A DNA stretch of 64,000 nt from Sphingobium sp. Cam5-1 (GCF_015693305.1 NZ_CP065138.1:1860001-1924000); one strand, 5' to 3'. Positions 53,273 to 63,600 are shown, counted from the first letter of the stretch. Notes: generated by a model from the sequence alone, not told the origin. Numbers and translations: made by a program.

Positions 53273-54298
53273 ATGAAGCCGCCCGTCCACCCTGATGTTG
53301 CGCACGGCCTCGCGCTGGCGATCCTGACTTCTTCCGCAGCGCCCGCGTTGCTCCTCGACGAGGACTTGACCGTCATTGCCGGCAGCACATCCTTTTACCG
53401 CGCATTCGGTCTTGATCCGCTGAATGTCAGCGGACAGTCAGTGTTTACGCTCGGCGCAGGGGAGTGGAACGTGCCTCAGCTTCGCTCGCTGCTCGACGCC
53501 ACCCTTTCGGGCCATGTCAGGATCGAAGCCTATGAGATGGATCTCAAGGGTGGAGTGCCGCCCCGGCGCCTCGTTTTGAGTGCGCACAAGCTCGACTATG
53601 GCGAACCGGAACAGGTCCGCCTGCTCCTGACCATTTCGGACGTCACGGAAGCCCGGCTTAGCGAGAAGCTCAAGGATAACTTGCTCCGCGAGAAGGCGAT
53701 CCTGCTCCAGGAGCTTCAGCACCGCGTCGCCAACAGTCTCCAGATTATTGCGAGTGTGCTGATGCAGAGCGCGCGGCGGGTGCAATCGGATGAAGCGCGG
53801 GGGCATCTCCACGACGCGCACAATCGGGTGATGTCGATCGCCACTTTGCAGCAGCAACTCGTGGCATCAAGGCTGGGCGAGGTCGAATTACGGGAATATC
53901 TGAGCCAATTGTGCAAAAGCCTGGGCGCCTCGATGATCCACGATCATGACAAGGTGTCGATCGCGGTGACCGCCGACGGCACCAGCGTGAATGCCGACAT
54001 CTCGGTGAGCCTGGGACTGATCGTCACCGAACTGGTCATCAATGCGCTCAAACATGCGTTTCCCGGGGCGCGCGATGGCAGGATCCTCGTCGATTATCAC
54101 ATGCACGATGTCGGCTGGACCTTGTCGGTCAGCGACAACGGCATTGGCACGCCCGAGACGCTGGCCGATGCGAAGCCAGGCCTCGGCACAAGCATCGTCG
54201 AAGCTTTGGCCAGTCAGTTGCATGCGACCGTTGAGACCGAGGGTGGATACCCAGGGACGACCGTTTCGGTTACGCATACAAAATCTCCATCGTCCTAA
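53273..54298 (+). CDS. HWE/HisKA_2-type histidine kinase with PAS-like sensor
   Basis: The product is 341 residues from MKPPVHPD, preceded by GGAAAGGGG. An earlier ATG at 53162 is possible. A PAS-like sensor (ALLLDEDLTVIAGSTSFYRA) precedes the phosphoacceptor helix LLQELQHRVANSLQIIASVL (histidine near 150) and the ATPase domain with ELVINALKHAFPGA and SDNGIG. This family often feeds the PhyR general stress response of alphaproteobacteria. No regulator lies beside it. The neighbouring stress genes make that link attractive. Confidence 0.88.
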   Translation: MKPPVHPDVAHGLALAILTSSAAPALLLDEDLTVIAGSTSFYRAFGLDPLNVSGQSVFTLGAGEWNVPQLRSLLDATLSGHVRIEAYEMDLKGGVPPRRLVLSAHKLDYGEPEQVRLLLTISDVTEARLSEKLKDNLLREKAILLQELQHRVANSLQIIASVLMQSARRVQSDEARGHLHDAHNRVMSIATLQQQLVASRLGEVELREYLSQLCKSLGASMIHDHDKVSIAVTADGTSVNADISVSLGLIVTELVINALKHAFPGARDGRILVDYHMHDVGWTLSVSDNGIGTPETLADAKPGLGTSIVEALASQLHATVETEGGYPGTTVSVTHTKSPSS

Positions 54299-54584
54299 CG
54301 CAGCCCTCGCAGCGCAGGTTGAGATCGCACAACATGAGATCACCTACGGCCAGCCGGCCTTGTTCGATGACACGGTGACGTCCCACGGTTGGAGGTGAAG
54401 CCGCGCGGGTGTCGACCGCCGGTCCGACTTGTCAGCGCCGGAAACTCGGACGTTTCTTCGCAACCGGACTGAAAGAAGTACTTGGGTACCTTGCATCAAT
54501 GGTCTGACACCCCATTTATTGTGCGGTGCAGCAAGATAGTCATAACCACGCCTTTGCAGGCTATCTGCATCCAAGGTGATTGTC

Positions 54585-55742
54585 ATGCGCAAACTCTCCG
54601 ACACTATAGCCCGGCTTGCTTCACTGCGTGACGCAGCCGATATGAGTGCAGTGACCAGCGGGCGCCTCGAAAGCCTTCCGAATTTCGGCTCGAACCCTGG
54701 GGCTCTCCACGCCCATATCTATGTACCGCCCACTCTCTGCGATGGAGCAGCCCTCGTCGTCGTCATGCATGGCTGTACCCAGACGGCAGCCGGCTACGAC
54801 GTGGGGGCAGGCTGGTCCGAGATGGCCGATCGGCACGGCTTTGCCCTCCTGTTTCCTGAGCAGCAGCGGCAGAACAACCCGAACCTGTGCTTTAACTGGT
54901 TTTCGCCGAAGGACAGCCGCCGTGGTTCCGGCGAGGCGCTTTCGATCCGTCAGATGATCGACGCCGTCGCCAGTGCTCACCCGATCGATCCGGCGCGCAT
55001 CTTCGTCACAGGCCTTTCTGCGGGAGGGGCGATGGCCTCGGTGATGCTGGCGACCTATCCGGAGGTGTTCGCCGGCGGCGCGATCATCGCCGGTCTGCCC
55101 TACGGCTGCGCGAGCACGATCCCGCAAGCTTTTGATCGTATGCGCGGGCACGACGTCCCGCGTGAGGCCGAGCTTGCAGCGCTAATTCGCGGCGCCTCCG
55201 ATCATCCGGGACCATGGCCTACCCTCTCGATCTGGCATGGCAGCGGCGACCCGACGGTGAACCCCACAAACGCCGACGCCATCATAGCCCAGTGGCGCGC
55301 TCTGCATGGGATCGGCCTCGATCCCGCGCGGATCGAGGCCGTCGATGGATATCCCAGGCGCGTCTGGTGCGATGCCGCCGGCCACGAGGTAATCGAGGAA
55401 TACAGCATCACCGGCATGGGCCATGGTACGCCGCTCGACACCGCGGGCGAGAACGGCTGCGGCAGGAGCGGTGCCTATATGCTGGAGGCCAGCATTTCCT
55501 CCACACGACACATCTGCCGATTCTGGGGCCTAGTGAATAGCGACAAGCATGCTGTTCATGTTAGACCTGCCGAGGCGGGACCTACGAGACAAAACCTCGC
55601 TCTCACATTTGGATCGAACACGGTGAATGAAACCCCACGTGCCGGTATCCCTACGGCGCGCCCGCTGATCGACGTGCCCGCAGTCGGCGGAGTGGGCAAA
55701 GTGATTGAGGATGCACTTCGGGCAGCCGGGCTCATGCGTTAG
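54585..55742 (+). CDS. PHB-depolymerase-family esterase
   Basis: The product is 385 residues from the ATG after AAGGTG. An alpha/beta hydrolase core carries ALVVVMHGCTQTAAGYDVGA and the nucleophile in IFVTGLSAGGAMASVML (serine near 145). The acid is in WHGSGDPTVNPTNAD and the histidine in ITGMGHGTPLD. No signal peptide is visible, so an intracellular polyhydroxybutyrate or other ester substrate is likely. The C-terminal 70 residues are linker-like and may contact granules. Confidence 0.88.
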   Translation: MRKLSDTIARLASLRDAADMSAVTSGRLESLPNFGSNPGALHAHIYVPPTLCDGAALVVVMHGCTQTAAGYDVGAGWSEMADRHGFALLFPEQQRQNNPNLCFNWFSPKDSRRGSGEALSIRQMIDAVASAHPIDPARIFVTGLSAGGAMASVMLATYPEVFAGGAIIAGLPYGCASTIPQAFDRMRGHDVPREAELAALIRGASDHPGPWPTLSIWHGSGDPTVNPTNADAIIAQWRALHGIGLDPARIEAVDGYPRRVWCDAAGHEVIEEYSITGMGHGTPLDTAGENGCGRSGAYMLEASISSTRHICRFWGLVNSDKHAVHVRPAEAGPTRQNLALTFGSNTVNETPRAGIPTARPLIDVPAVGGVGKVIEDALRAAGLMR

Positions 55743-55903
55743 CGGCTCGCAAAACTCAGCGCACGCCATGACCCACTGGATCTGTGACGGTTTCGTGCCG
55801 GTCATCCATTCAAGCGGGCACGGGACGGCTTCAGGGGGTCGCCAGGCGCCGTGGGTCTTCCTGTTTATCGAGCGCCAAAGCGTTCTTCGAGCGGCCACTC
55901 CTC

Positions 55904-56027
55904 TGGCCATCGGAGAATGATCATGGAATTGCCTGAAACTGAACTCACCGCCACCAAGCGCCAGGTCTGGAATGCCGGAAGGGCCGTTGGCGCTAAGCGT
56001 GCGCTGAAACCGAAGCAGATTTGGGAG
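55904..56027 (+). repeat. 124-bp direct repeat, copy 1 (start of the recombinase gene)
   Basis: About 80-85 per cent identical by eye to 56760-56883. It spans 19 bases before the start codon and the first 35 codons of the recombinase at 55923. The duplicated start is used by a second, chimeric gene at 56779. Confidence 0.75.
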
Positions 56028-56555
56028 ATCCGATTTTACCTAAATCAGCGCCGCCGTTTGCGAGATCGAGCGCTGTTCGATCTGGCGATCGACAGCAAAC
56101 TCAGGGGCTGCGACTTGGTGCAGATGAAGATCGGCGACCTTGTCAGCGGCGGACAAATTCGAACGCGTGCGATCGTGATGCAGCAGAAAACAGGTCGGCC
56201 TGTTCAGTTCGAGCTGCTTCCAGACGCTAGGGCCAGTCTACTGGCCTGGCTTGAGCGGCGGGGCGGCACGGTGGACGACTATGTCTTTCCGAGCAGGGTT
56301 GATCATAATGGGCATCTCAGCACCCGACAGTATGCCCGGCTCGTCGATGAATGGGTGACAGGGGTCGGTCTGATGCGAAACGAGTACGGCACGCACTCAC
56401 TTCGCCGGACGAAGGCATCAATAATCTACCGGGCAACCGGCAACCTTCGCGCCGTCCAGATCCTCCTCGGTCATAGCAAGATCGAGAATACGGTGCGCTA
56501 TCTCGGGATCGACGTGGAAGACGCGCTCGCCTTAGCCGAAAACACCGAAATCTGA
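55923..56555 (+). CDS. Short tyrosine recombinase/integrase
   Basis: The product is 210 residues, essentially the catalytic domain. The first arginine is in DSKLRGCDLVQMKIGD, the lysine is in QQKTGRPVQFEL, the HxxR is in THSLRRTKASIIYR, and the second histidine and tyrosine are in LLGHSKIENTVRYLGID. All five catalytic residues are present although the N-terminal core-binding domain is reduced. Such short recombinases are common in proteobacteria with unknown targets. It is followed at 6 bases by a terminator. Confidence 0.85.
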   Translation: MELPETELTATKRQVWNAGRAVGAKRALKPKQIWEIRFYLNQRRRLRDRALFDLAIDSKLRGCDLVQMKIGDLVSGGQIRTRAIVMQQKTGRPVQFELLPDARASLLAWLERRGGTVDDYVFPSRVDHNGHLSTRQYARLVDEWVTGVGLMRNEYGTHSLRRTKASIIYRATGNLRAVQILLGHSKIENTVRYLGIDVEDALALAENTEI

Positions 56556-56561
56556 CTCGTT

Positions 56562-56593
56562 GGCTCCTCGCGTCCCGCGAGGGGCCATTTTAA
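56562..56593 (+). terminator. Rho-independent terminator after the short recombinase gene
   Basis: GGCTCCTCGCG (56562-56572) pairs with CGCGAGGGGCC (56576-56586) over 11 positions with one G-U pair, a 3-base loop and ATTTTAA behind. Confidence 0.8.
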
Positions 56594-56759
56594 CGCGCTT
56601 GGGAAAATTGCTGCCCTTCCCAAGCCGCTTATCGAACGGCAGAGTTTTGGTCAAAAGCCGTCATTCACTGGAAGATCTGCGGAAGTCCGACTTTGGTCGG
56701 TAAGCCCCGAAACCATTCGTCCGCCTCCTCGCCAGCGAGCGTTCTGCAGATGGCCGATG

Positions 56760-56883
56760 TGGCCATAGGAGAACGACCATGGAGATGCCTGAAACCGAAA
56801 CCACCGCCAGCAAGCGCCCTGTTTGGAATGCCGGAAGAACCGTGGGTGCAAAGCGGGCACTAAAACCAAAACAGATCTGGGAA
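56760..56883 (+). repeat. 124-bp direct repeat, copy 2 (start of the SEC-C chimera)
   Basis: Same order and reading frame as copy 1, including the start codon and ribosome binding region. Differences are mostly at third codon positions, so the copy was kept under protein-level constraint for some time or came from a related element. Confidence 0.75.
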
Positions 56884-57198
56884 ACCGGCTTAACATTGCA
56901 CAGCAATCATCTACCGCACGTGGAGGCGGAGCAACGGCTAGAGGGGCATATGTGGCTCCGAAAATACAGGACACGGTCATCCGCTTGGTATGGACTGAGC
57001 CTATCTCCAAACGACGGGCGCATACGAACCGGGAAGAAGGTAGAGTTCCCTTGGGCGCGAGATGAAGAATTTGAGCGTCAGGGAGAACGATTGGGGATCA
57101 ACCTATCGTTAGAGCGACCGGCCAAGCTCGGGCGCAATGACCCATGCTATTGCGGCAGCGGAAAGAAATACAAGAAATGTCACCTAGGCTCGGGCTAA
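56779..57198 (+). CDS. Chimera of recombinase N-terminus and SEC-C metal-binding tail
   Basis: The product is 139 residues. The first 35 (MEMPETETTASKRPVWNAGR, then ALKPKQIWE) repeat the start of the recombinase at 55923. The middle is unrelated, and the end GRNDPCYCGSGKKYKKCH is a SEC-C zinc motif as in SecA tails. The middle region is also open in another frame, so a frameshifted ancestor joined to the SEC-C end is possible. Expression would use the duplicated start region. Function unknown. Confidence 0.55.
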   Translation: MEMPETETTASKRPVWNAGRTVGAKRALKPKQIWETGLTLHSNHLPHVEAEQRLEGHMWLRKYRTRSSAWYGLSLSPNDGRIRTGKKVEFPWARDEEFERQGERLGINLSLERPAKLGRNDPCYCGSGKKYKKCHLGSG

Positions 57199-57531
57199 GG
57201 GAGCCCTAAAGTTTCGTCGACACGCATGCTGACGTTCCCAACAGTCTGCAACTGCAGACGTTGCAACCATATCGCGTCGATCCCCACTTTCGGAAAATCG
57301 ACTGTGACTAACTAATGACCGATTTAAGGCGCGAAGCTGACAGGTCCGTTCGCCGTCTGGAACGTCCGCTACTCCAATCGGCGCCTCTGAGAGAAGCCGT
57401 TCCGGACTGTCCAAACAAAGCGGACATGATGACCGGTCCAAGCGCGGCAATGATATGTCCGCTACTGGGGAATGCAACTTGGCCACTAAGCTACGAAGAA
57501 GGGTCTTCTTACAGTTCTCTACTCGATAAGA
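57199..57531. other. Region without a supported gene
   Basis: This 333-bp stretch lies between the SEC-C chimera and the integrase end. The open frames in it show no domain or good start. Confidence 0.4.
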
Positions 57532-58761
57532 TCATGCGACACTTTTAAGTTGGTGTACGGGCCCCACCAATGCTTGAACCTTCAGACCATCAAGATAATC
57601 GCTCCACCATTGGGCCATCTTTACGCGCTCCTCCCAATGCTGCCCTCTTGCATACGTGCCGCGTACTGCATTGCTGTGGCCGTGCGCTAAAGCTCGCTCG
57701 ATCGCGTCGGGATGCCAAAGACCGCTCTCGTTCAAAAGCGTGCTGGCCGTCGCCCTAAAACCATGAGCTGTAGCTGTGTTTCGATCGAAGCCCATCCGGC
57801 GCAAAGCTGTGTTGATGGCGTTCTCACACATCGGCTTTTTGTGGCTACGCTCCCCCGGAAACATCCAGTCCATCCAACCGGTATGAAGGCGAAGATCTCT
57901 GAACAGTGCAAGAGATTGACGGGATAACGGAACGCTGTGCGGCCGGCGCAGCTTCGTTCTCTCAGCCGGAACACGCCACACCGCCTCTTCCCAGTCGATT
58001 TCGTCCCATGTAGCCAGCCGCAACTCTCCTGGCCGGACAAAGACATGCGGCAAGACTTGCATCGCGACCTTGACGACCGCTCCGCCGCCATATTCGTCGA
58101 TGGCCTTGAGCAGTTCTCCCAATTGTACAGGATCGAGAATAGCAGCATGATGCTTGACGATCGGCGACATCAATGCGTCACCAAGCAACGCTGCAGGGTC
58201 CGACTTACATAGCGCCATGGCCACGCCGTGTCGAAAAACGCGGCTGGCGAAGGCGCGCGTCCTTACCGCCGTTTCCCTCTTCCCTGCCCTTTCCAGCTTC
58301 TTCAACACCGAGAGCAGTTCGGATGGCTCTATCTCGGCGACAGGTCGGCCACCGATCGGCTTTGTAAGCTGCGAGAGATACCAGCGCGCCTTCTCGATGG
58401 TCGCCGCCGCTCTTTGGTTGCCAACGAATTTCACGGCTATAAAATCCTCTGCAACGGACTGGAAGCTATTGTCCGCGCTCAGTCGCGCCATGATTTTCTT
58501 TTTCTTTCGGTCGTGGAGCGGATCTCCACCCTCCTTAACCTCTCGCCTGGCCTGGTCACGCAGATCGCGTGCTTCAGCCAAGCTGACCTCTGGCCAGTCT
58601 CCGAGGGTCAGGCGTTTCTCACTTCCCAGCACTCGATATTTGAAGAACCAGCGCTTCGCGCCGTTCGGGCGAATCTCTAGATAGAGGCCTTTTGCATCTG
58701 TCTTTCGATAGGCGCTATCAAGTGCTGGAAAGGCGCGGATTTCTGCGGCTTTCAGGGCCAT
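57532..58761 (-). CDS. P4-type tyrosine integrase of island B
   Basis: The product is 409 residues, normal for the family. The N-terminal DUF4102 arm-binding domain (ALDSAYRKTDAKGLYLEIRP) leads to the catalytic domain. HVFVRPGELRLA has the arginine near 242, TAHGFRATASTLLNES the HxxR near 333, ALAHGHSNAVRGTYARG the second histidine and the tyrosine near 369. It lies next to the tRNA-Thr 3' end, the usual place of the integrase of a tRNA-integrated island. It is intact and a clear relative of the integrase at 15882-17201, differing in detail throughout. Confidence 0.95.
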   Translation of the reverse strand: MALKAAEIRAFPALDSAYRKTDAKGLYLEIRPNGAKRWFFKYRVLGSEKRLTLGDWPEVSLAEARDLRDQARREVKEGGDPLHDRKKKKIMARLSADNSFQSVAEDFIAVKFVGNQRAAATIEKARWYLSQLTKPIGGRPVAEIEPSELLSVLKKLERAGKRETAVRTRAFASRVFRHGVAMALCKSDPAALLGDALMSPIVKHHAAILDPVQLGELLKAIDEYGGGAVVKVAMQVLPHVFVRPGELRLATWDEIDWEEAVWRVPAERTKLRRPHSVPLSRQSLALFRDLRLHTGWMDWMFPGERSHKKPMCENAINTALRRMGFDRNTATAHGFRATASTLLNESGLWHPDAIERALAHGHSNAVRGTYARGQHWEERVKMAQWWSDYLDGLKVQALVGPVHQLKSVA

Positions 58762-58762
58762 T

Positions 58763-58811
58763 TGGGGGCATTCCTCTTCTTCCCATCACTCTGCCCCCAA
58801 AAATGCCCCCA
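58763..58811. repeat. Integrase arm-type repeats at the right end of island B
   Basis: TGGGGGCA (58763-58770, inverted) and TGCCCCCA at 58792-58799 and 58804-58811. The direct pair has a 12-base period, exactly as at 24674-24693 at the other end of the island. Confidence 0.6.
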
Positions 58812-58923
58812 TTTTCATGAGATCTGGGGACATTTCTTGGAACAAAGCGAGACCACCGAGAAGAACAGAATCTCTCGGAACCCGCAGAAAATCAACGTTT
58901 TTGGACGTTTTGAGAAGAGGCTC

Positions 58924-58999
58924 TGGTGCCGCTTACGTGACTCGAACACGTGACCCCATCATTACGAATGATGTGCTCTACCAACTGAGCTAAAGCGGC
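58924..58999 (-). tRNA. tRNA-Thr (anticodon CGT)
   Basis: The 76-nt minus-strand tRNA has an encoded CCA end. The acceptor stem GCCGCTT pairs with AAGCGGC, and the D arm GCTCAGTTGGTAGAGC is canonical. The anticodon loop is TTCGTAA, giving CGT, which reads the threonine codon ACG. The T arm contains GTTCGAGTC. The 3' end (58924-58946) serves as the insertion site of the islands, and the gene itself remains whole. Confidence 0.97.
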
Positions 59000-59186
59000 G
59001 TTGGGTGGGCCAGATAACAGCGGTTGATGCGCAGGACAAGCGGGCAATGCATCTTCGCGCATCATCTCTTCCGGGGCATGCGGCGCGCGAGCTGCGTCAG
59101 GCGAGCCGCTTCTTCACGGCATGTTTACCATCCCGTGGCAGTGTCGAGTCTCAGGAAAGCTTTTCTTCTGGATTAGGACCGACCGG

Positions 59187-60461
59187 ATGGACACTCTGCG
59201 GGGGCAGGAAATCTCCAATGAACAGGATGATTTCGACTATGCCGATCACGAGGCGATGGAGCCGCCGTCCAGCGTAGGCTCCGACGAGCGACGCATGCAG
59301 GTGCGCGCCTATAATTATTGGGCGTCGCTGCTGGGCGACCGGACGCTTCCGTCGATCGAGGATCTTTCGCCCGATCATCTGGAGGATTTCGGCCCCAACA
59401 GCGTCCTTCTGGATTTCAGCACCGGACTCGACAACCCGGCGGTCGTCTATCTCGGATCCGCGCTACGCCGTGAGTGTGATGTCACCGGCGCCATCCAGTT
59501 CATCAACGACGTGCCGTCCCGCTCGCTGCTGTCGCGCCTGACGGACCATTATCTACAGATCATCGCCAATGCCGCGCCGATCGGTTTCGAAGCAGGCTTC
59601 CTCAACCAGCGCGGGGCGGAGATCCTCTATCGCGGCATCCTCATGCCCTTTTCGTCCGATGGCGAGACGATCGATTTCGTGTTCGGCGTCATCAGCTGGA
59701 AGGAACTGGCGAGCCAGGCCGTCGCCGACGAGCTAGGCCGCGAAGTCGATGCCGCCTTGCGCAGCAGCGCCGCGCCCGGTGCCGTAGCTCCGATCTGGGC
59801 CGATGGTCCGGCGGCGGGCGAAGATGACGACACGCTGGACCTGTCCGGCATGGAAAGCCCGGCCGACGACGCGCCGCTCGCCGACTGGCTCGCCCTCGCC
59901 CGCGACGGCGCGGAGCAGGCCCGCACCAGCGAAGCCCGCACCCACGGCGCCCTCTACCGCGCCATCGGCCTCGCCTATGACTTCGCCCTGATGAGCGAAG
60001 CGTCGCCCGAAGATTATGCCGAAATGCTGGCCGACGCCGGGATCAAGCCCCAGGCGCGCAGCCCGCTTACCGCCGTGGTGAAGCTGGTCTTCGGCTCTAC
60101 CTATGACAAGACGCGCATCACCGAATATGCGACCGCACTCGAACATGCGAAGAGCGCGGGCCTCGGCCTCGGCACGCTTGGCGACTATCTCGGCGAATAT
60201 CCCGGCGGCCTCAAGGCCCTGATCCGGGACGAGCGCGCCCAGCGCCGCTCGCTCCTGCCCCCTCGGCCCGACTCCAACCAAACCGCGCGCGCCGCGATGA
60301 AGGCCGCCGCGCCCATTGATCCCTTCGCCATTCCAACCGACGGAGACGGCCTGGCCGTCGTCATCGCTCGGCGGGAAGCGGATGGCACTCTGGCCATAGT
60401 CGGCGCCCTTCCCGATGGATCGGACCTTGGTCAGCGGGTGATCGTCGCGGCCGCCGCCTAA
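59187..60461 (+). CDS. PAS-domain protein of unknown role
   Basis: The product is 424 residues from the ATG after TTAGGACC. An in-frame ATG 66 bases earlier is a less likely start. The N-terminal 180 residues match the PAS_5-type sensor of alphaproteobacteria (YNYWASLLGDRTLPSIEDLS, PAVVYLGSALRRECDV). The rest is alanine-rich and probably partly disordered, with an unrecognised central helical region. It lies directly outside the islands, next to the glutamate dehydrogenase gene. Confidence 0.75.
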   Translation: MDTLRGQEISNEQDDFDYADHEAMEPPSSVGSDERRMQVRAYNYWASLLGDRTLPSIEDLSPDHLEDFGPNSVLLDFSTGLDNPAVVYLGSALRRECDVTGAIQFINDVPSRSLLSRLTDHYLQIIANAAPIGFEAGFLNQRGAEILYRGILMPFSSDGETIDFVFGVISWKELASQAVADELGREVDAALRSSAAPGAVAPIWADGPAAGEDDDTLDLSGMESPADDAPLADWLALARDGAEQARTSEARTHGALYRAIGLAYDFALMSEASPEDYAEMLADAGIKPQARSPLTAVVKLVFGSTYDKTRITEYATALEHAKSAGLGLGTLGDYLGEYPGGLKALIRDERAQRRSLLPPRPDSNQTARAAMKAAAPIDPFAIPTDGDGLAVVIARREADGTLAIVGALPDGSDLGQRVIVAAAA

Positions 60462-60636
60462 GCGAACGACAACGCTCATTTTATTTCGACGGCCAGTAAC
60501 TTTATTCCATTTCTCCAATTGAGCCTCTTCCGGCGCTAGCGCATAACAAGGCGAGCCGGGGAGTCGTGTGGCAACGTTCCAGCGTCGTCTCCGTTCAGGC
60601 AAAGCGGCATGTGGCCGCAGCGGGAAGAGGTTACGC

Positions 60637-63600
60637 ATGACGGCATTGTCCGAGCCGAAGACCAAGCAGGTGAACGCATCGATCCGCAAGGCGCTTGAGG
60701 CAGCGCTGGAAAGGGGCGCACTCCCGGGCGAAAGCGAGGATTTCGATCATGAGGCAGCGGCCGCCGCAGCCGCCTTCCTCGGCCGCACCGCCGATGTCCG
60801 CAAATCGGGCCAGCTCGCCATTTCCATCGAAACGCTCGGCGAAGGCGCAACCGGCCGCTACATGCGGATCGCCATCGTCAATGACGACATGCCCTTCCTG
60901 GTGGACTCGATCGCCAATGCGCTGGCATCGCATGACGTCACCATCTACCGCCTGCTCCACCCGGTCCTCTCGATCGACCGCAGCGACGCGGGCAAGCTGA
61001 CCGCCATTCTGGACGACGAAGCCCCCGGCGCCCGCCGCGAATCGATGATCTATATCGAGGCGGATCGTGCCGATGCGAAGGGCCGCCGCGCGCTGGAAAA
61101 ATCGCTGCGCCAGACGCTCACCGATGTCCGCGCTGCCGTTGCCGACTGGCCGAAAATGCGCGACGCCATGAGCAGGGACGCGGACACCATTCCCGACGGC
61201 GAAGGGGCTGCGCTGCTGCGCTGGTTCCTCGCGCGCCACTTCACGCAAACGGGCCATGAACGCCGCCTGCGCAACGGTAAGGCGGAGGATCAGCTGGGCA
61301 TCTGCACGCTGGATGACACGCCGCTGCTCGCGCCCGCCTCACTCGAAGCGGCCTTCACCTGGTTTGAAGAAGGCAAGCGTAACCCACTCATCATCAAATC
61401 GAACAAGCTCTCCCGCGTCCATCGCGCCGTCCTGCTCGACCTCATCATCGTGCCGGTGCGGGAAGGAAAGCGGGTCGTCGCCCTCTCGATCCACGCGGGC
61501 ATGTGGACCAGCGCGGCGCTGTCGGCCAGCCCCGACAAGGTTCCGCTGCTCCGTTCCGCCCTGTCCGCGCTGATGGACAAGTTCGGCTTCGATCCCGGCG
61601 GCCATGCGGGCAAAGTGCTCGTTCACGCGCTCACCGCCCTGCCGCACGACATATTGATCGGCTTCGATCATGAAACGCTGGAACGGCTCGCGCTCACCTT
61701 CATGTCGCTGACCGACCGGCCGCGTCCGAAACTGGCGCTCGGCACCAGTGCCCTCCCCCGCCATCTCTACGCCTTCGCCTGGCTGCCGCGCGACGAACTG
61801 ACCACCGCCCGCCGTCTGGCCGTGCAGGACATGCTCTCGCAAGCGGCCCACGCGCCGGTGCTCAGCTGGTCGATCGCGCTTGAAGAAAGCGGCCTTGCCC
61901 TGCTGCGCATCACGCTCGACCTGCGCGATGGCGGCGTGGTGCCTGACGAGGTGCCGCTCGACCGCCAGTTGAAGCAAATGGTGCGCGGCTGGCTTCCCGC
62001 CGTCGAGGAAGCGCTTGCCGAAACCGAAGAGCCCGGCCGCGCCGCCGCGCTTGCCCAACGCTATGCGCCCGGCTTTCCCATGGCCTATCGCAACGGCGCC
62101 GGTCCAGCCGAAGCCGCCATCGACATCCGATTGCTCCACGGCCTTGGCGGCCCCGGCGACAAGTCGATCCGCATCTATCGCAATGGTGAGGACACGCGCG
62201 AACAACTGCGTCTGAAGCTCTACAGCCACGATGTGATCGCCCTGTCCGAAGTCGTCCCGGCGTTCGAGAATTTCGGCTTCCGCGTCATCGATGAAATGAC
62301 GACAGCGGTCGATGGCGGCGCACAGGGCCATGTGCAGCGCTTCGTCCTTGAACTCCCCACGGGCGGCAGCGGTGATGCAGTCGTCGCTCGCGCCGCCATA
62401 GTGACCGAAGCGATCGCGCAGGTTCTGGAAGGCCGCGCCGAAAATGACCGGTTCAACGAACTGATCGTGACGGCCGGTCTCGCCCCCCATGCCGTCGTCC
62501 TGTTCCGCGCGCTGTTCCGCTATCTGCGCCAGACCGGCATGGCCTATGGCATGGCGACCTTCGCCGAAACGCTGCGCCGGGAACAGGAGATTGCGCGCCA
62601 GCTCATCACCCTGTTCGAGGCACTGCATGACCCCGCCGCAAAGGACGGCCCGGCCCGCGCCGAACAGGCGCAGGCCGCCATCAATGCGGGCCTCGAAAAG
62701 GTCAGCGCGATTGACGAGGACCGGGTGCTGCGCCTGCTGCGCGCCGTCATCACGGCTACCCTGCGCACCAATTTCTTCAGCAACGCCGCCGCCGAAGCGC
62801 TCGCCTTCAAACTCGACAGCGCGCAAGTGCCCGGCCTGCCTGCACCGCTGCCATGGCGCGAAATCTGGGTCTACTCCCCCCGCGTCGAGGGCATCCACCT
62901 GCGCGCGGGGCCGATCGCCCGCGGCGGCCTGCGCTGGTCTGACCGGCGCGATGATTTCCGCACCGAAATCCTCGGCCTCATGAAGGCGCAGCGGGTCAAG
63001 AATGCCGTCATCGTGCCGACCGGCGCAAAGGGCGGCTTCTACCCCAAGCAGCTTCCCAGCCCCCAGGTCGATCGCGACGCATGGATGGCGGAGGGCACCG
63101 AAAGCTACCGCATCTTCATCCGCGCGCTACTGTCGGTCACCGACAATATCGTGAAGGGCAAGGTGCGCCATCCCGCGCAAACCGTGATTCACGACGGCGA
63201 CGATCCCTATTTCGTGGTCGCGGCGGACAAGGGCACGGCCACCTTCAGCGACGTCGCCAACGCCATAGCGCTGGATCACGACTTCTGGCTGGGCGACGCC
63301 TTCGCCAGCGGCGGCTCGCATGGCTATGATCACAAGGCGATGGGCATCACCGCGCGCGGCGCGTGGATCAGCGTGCGGCGGCACTTCGCCGAAATGGGCA
63401 TCGATGTGCAAAGCGAGCCGGTCAGCGTCGTCGGCTGCGGCGACATGTCGGGCGACGTATTCGGCAACGGCATGCTGCTGTCGAAATCCATCCGGCTGCT
63501 CGCCGCCTTCGACCACCGCCATATCTTCCTCGATCCGGACCCCGATCCGGCGAAAAGCTGGGAGGAACGCAACCGCCTGTTCCAACTGCCCCGGTCCAGC

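Noticed and set aside
54344..54604. 86-codon minus-strand frame between the kinase and esterase genes
   Set aside because: It overlaps the esterase start and shows no recognisable sequence.
61339..62898. 519-codon minus-strand open frame opposite the glutamate dehydrogenase
   Set aside because: Codon-bias shadow; no domain and no ribosome binding site, while the plus strand has a clear family match.
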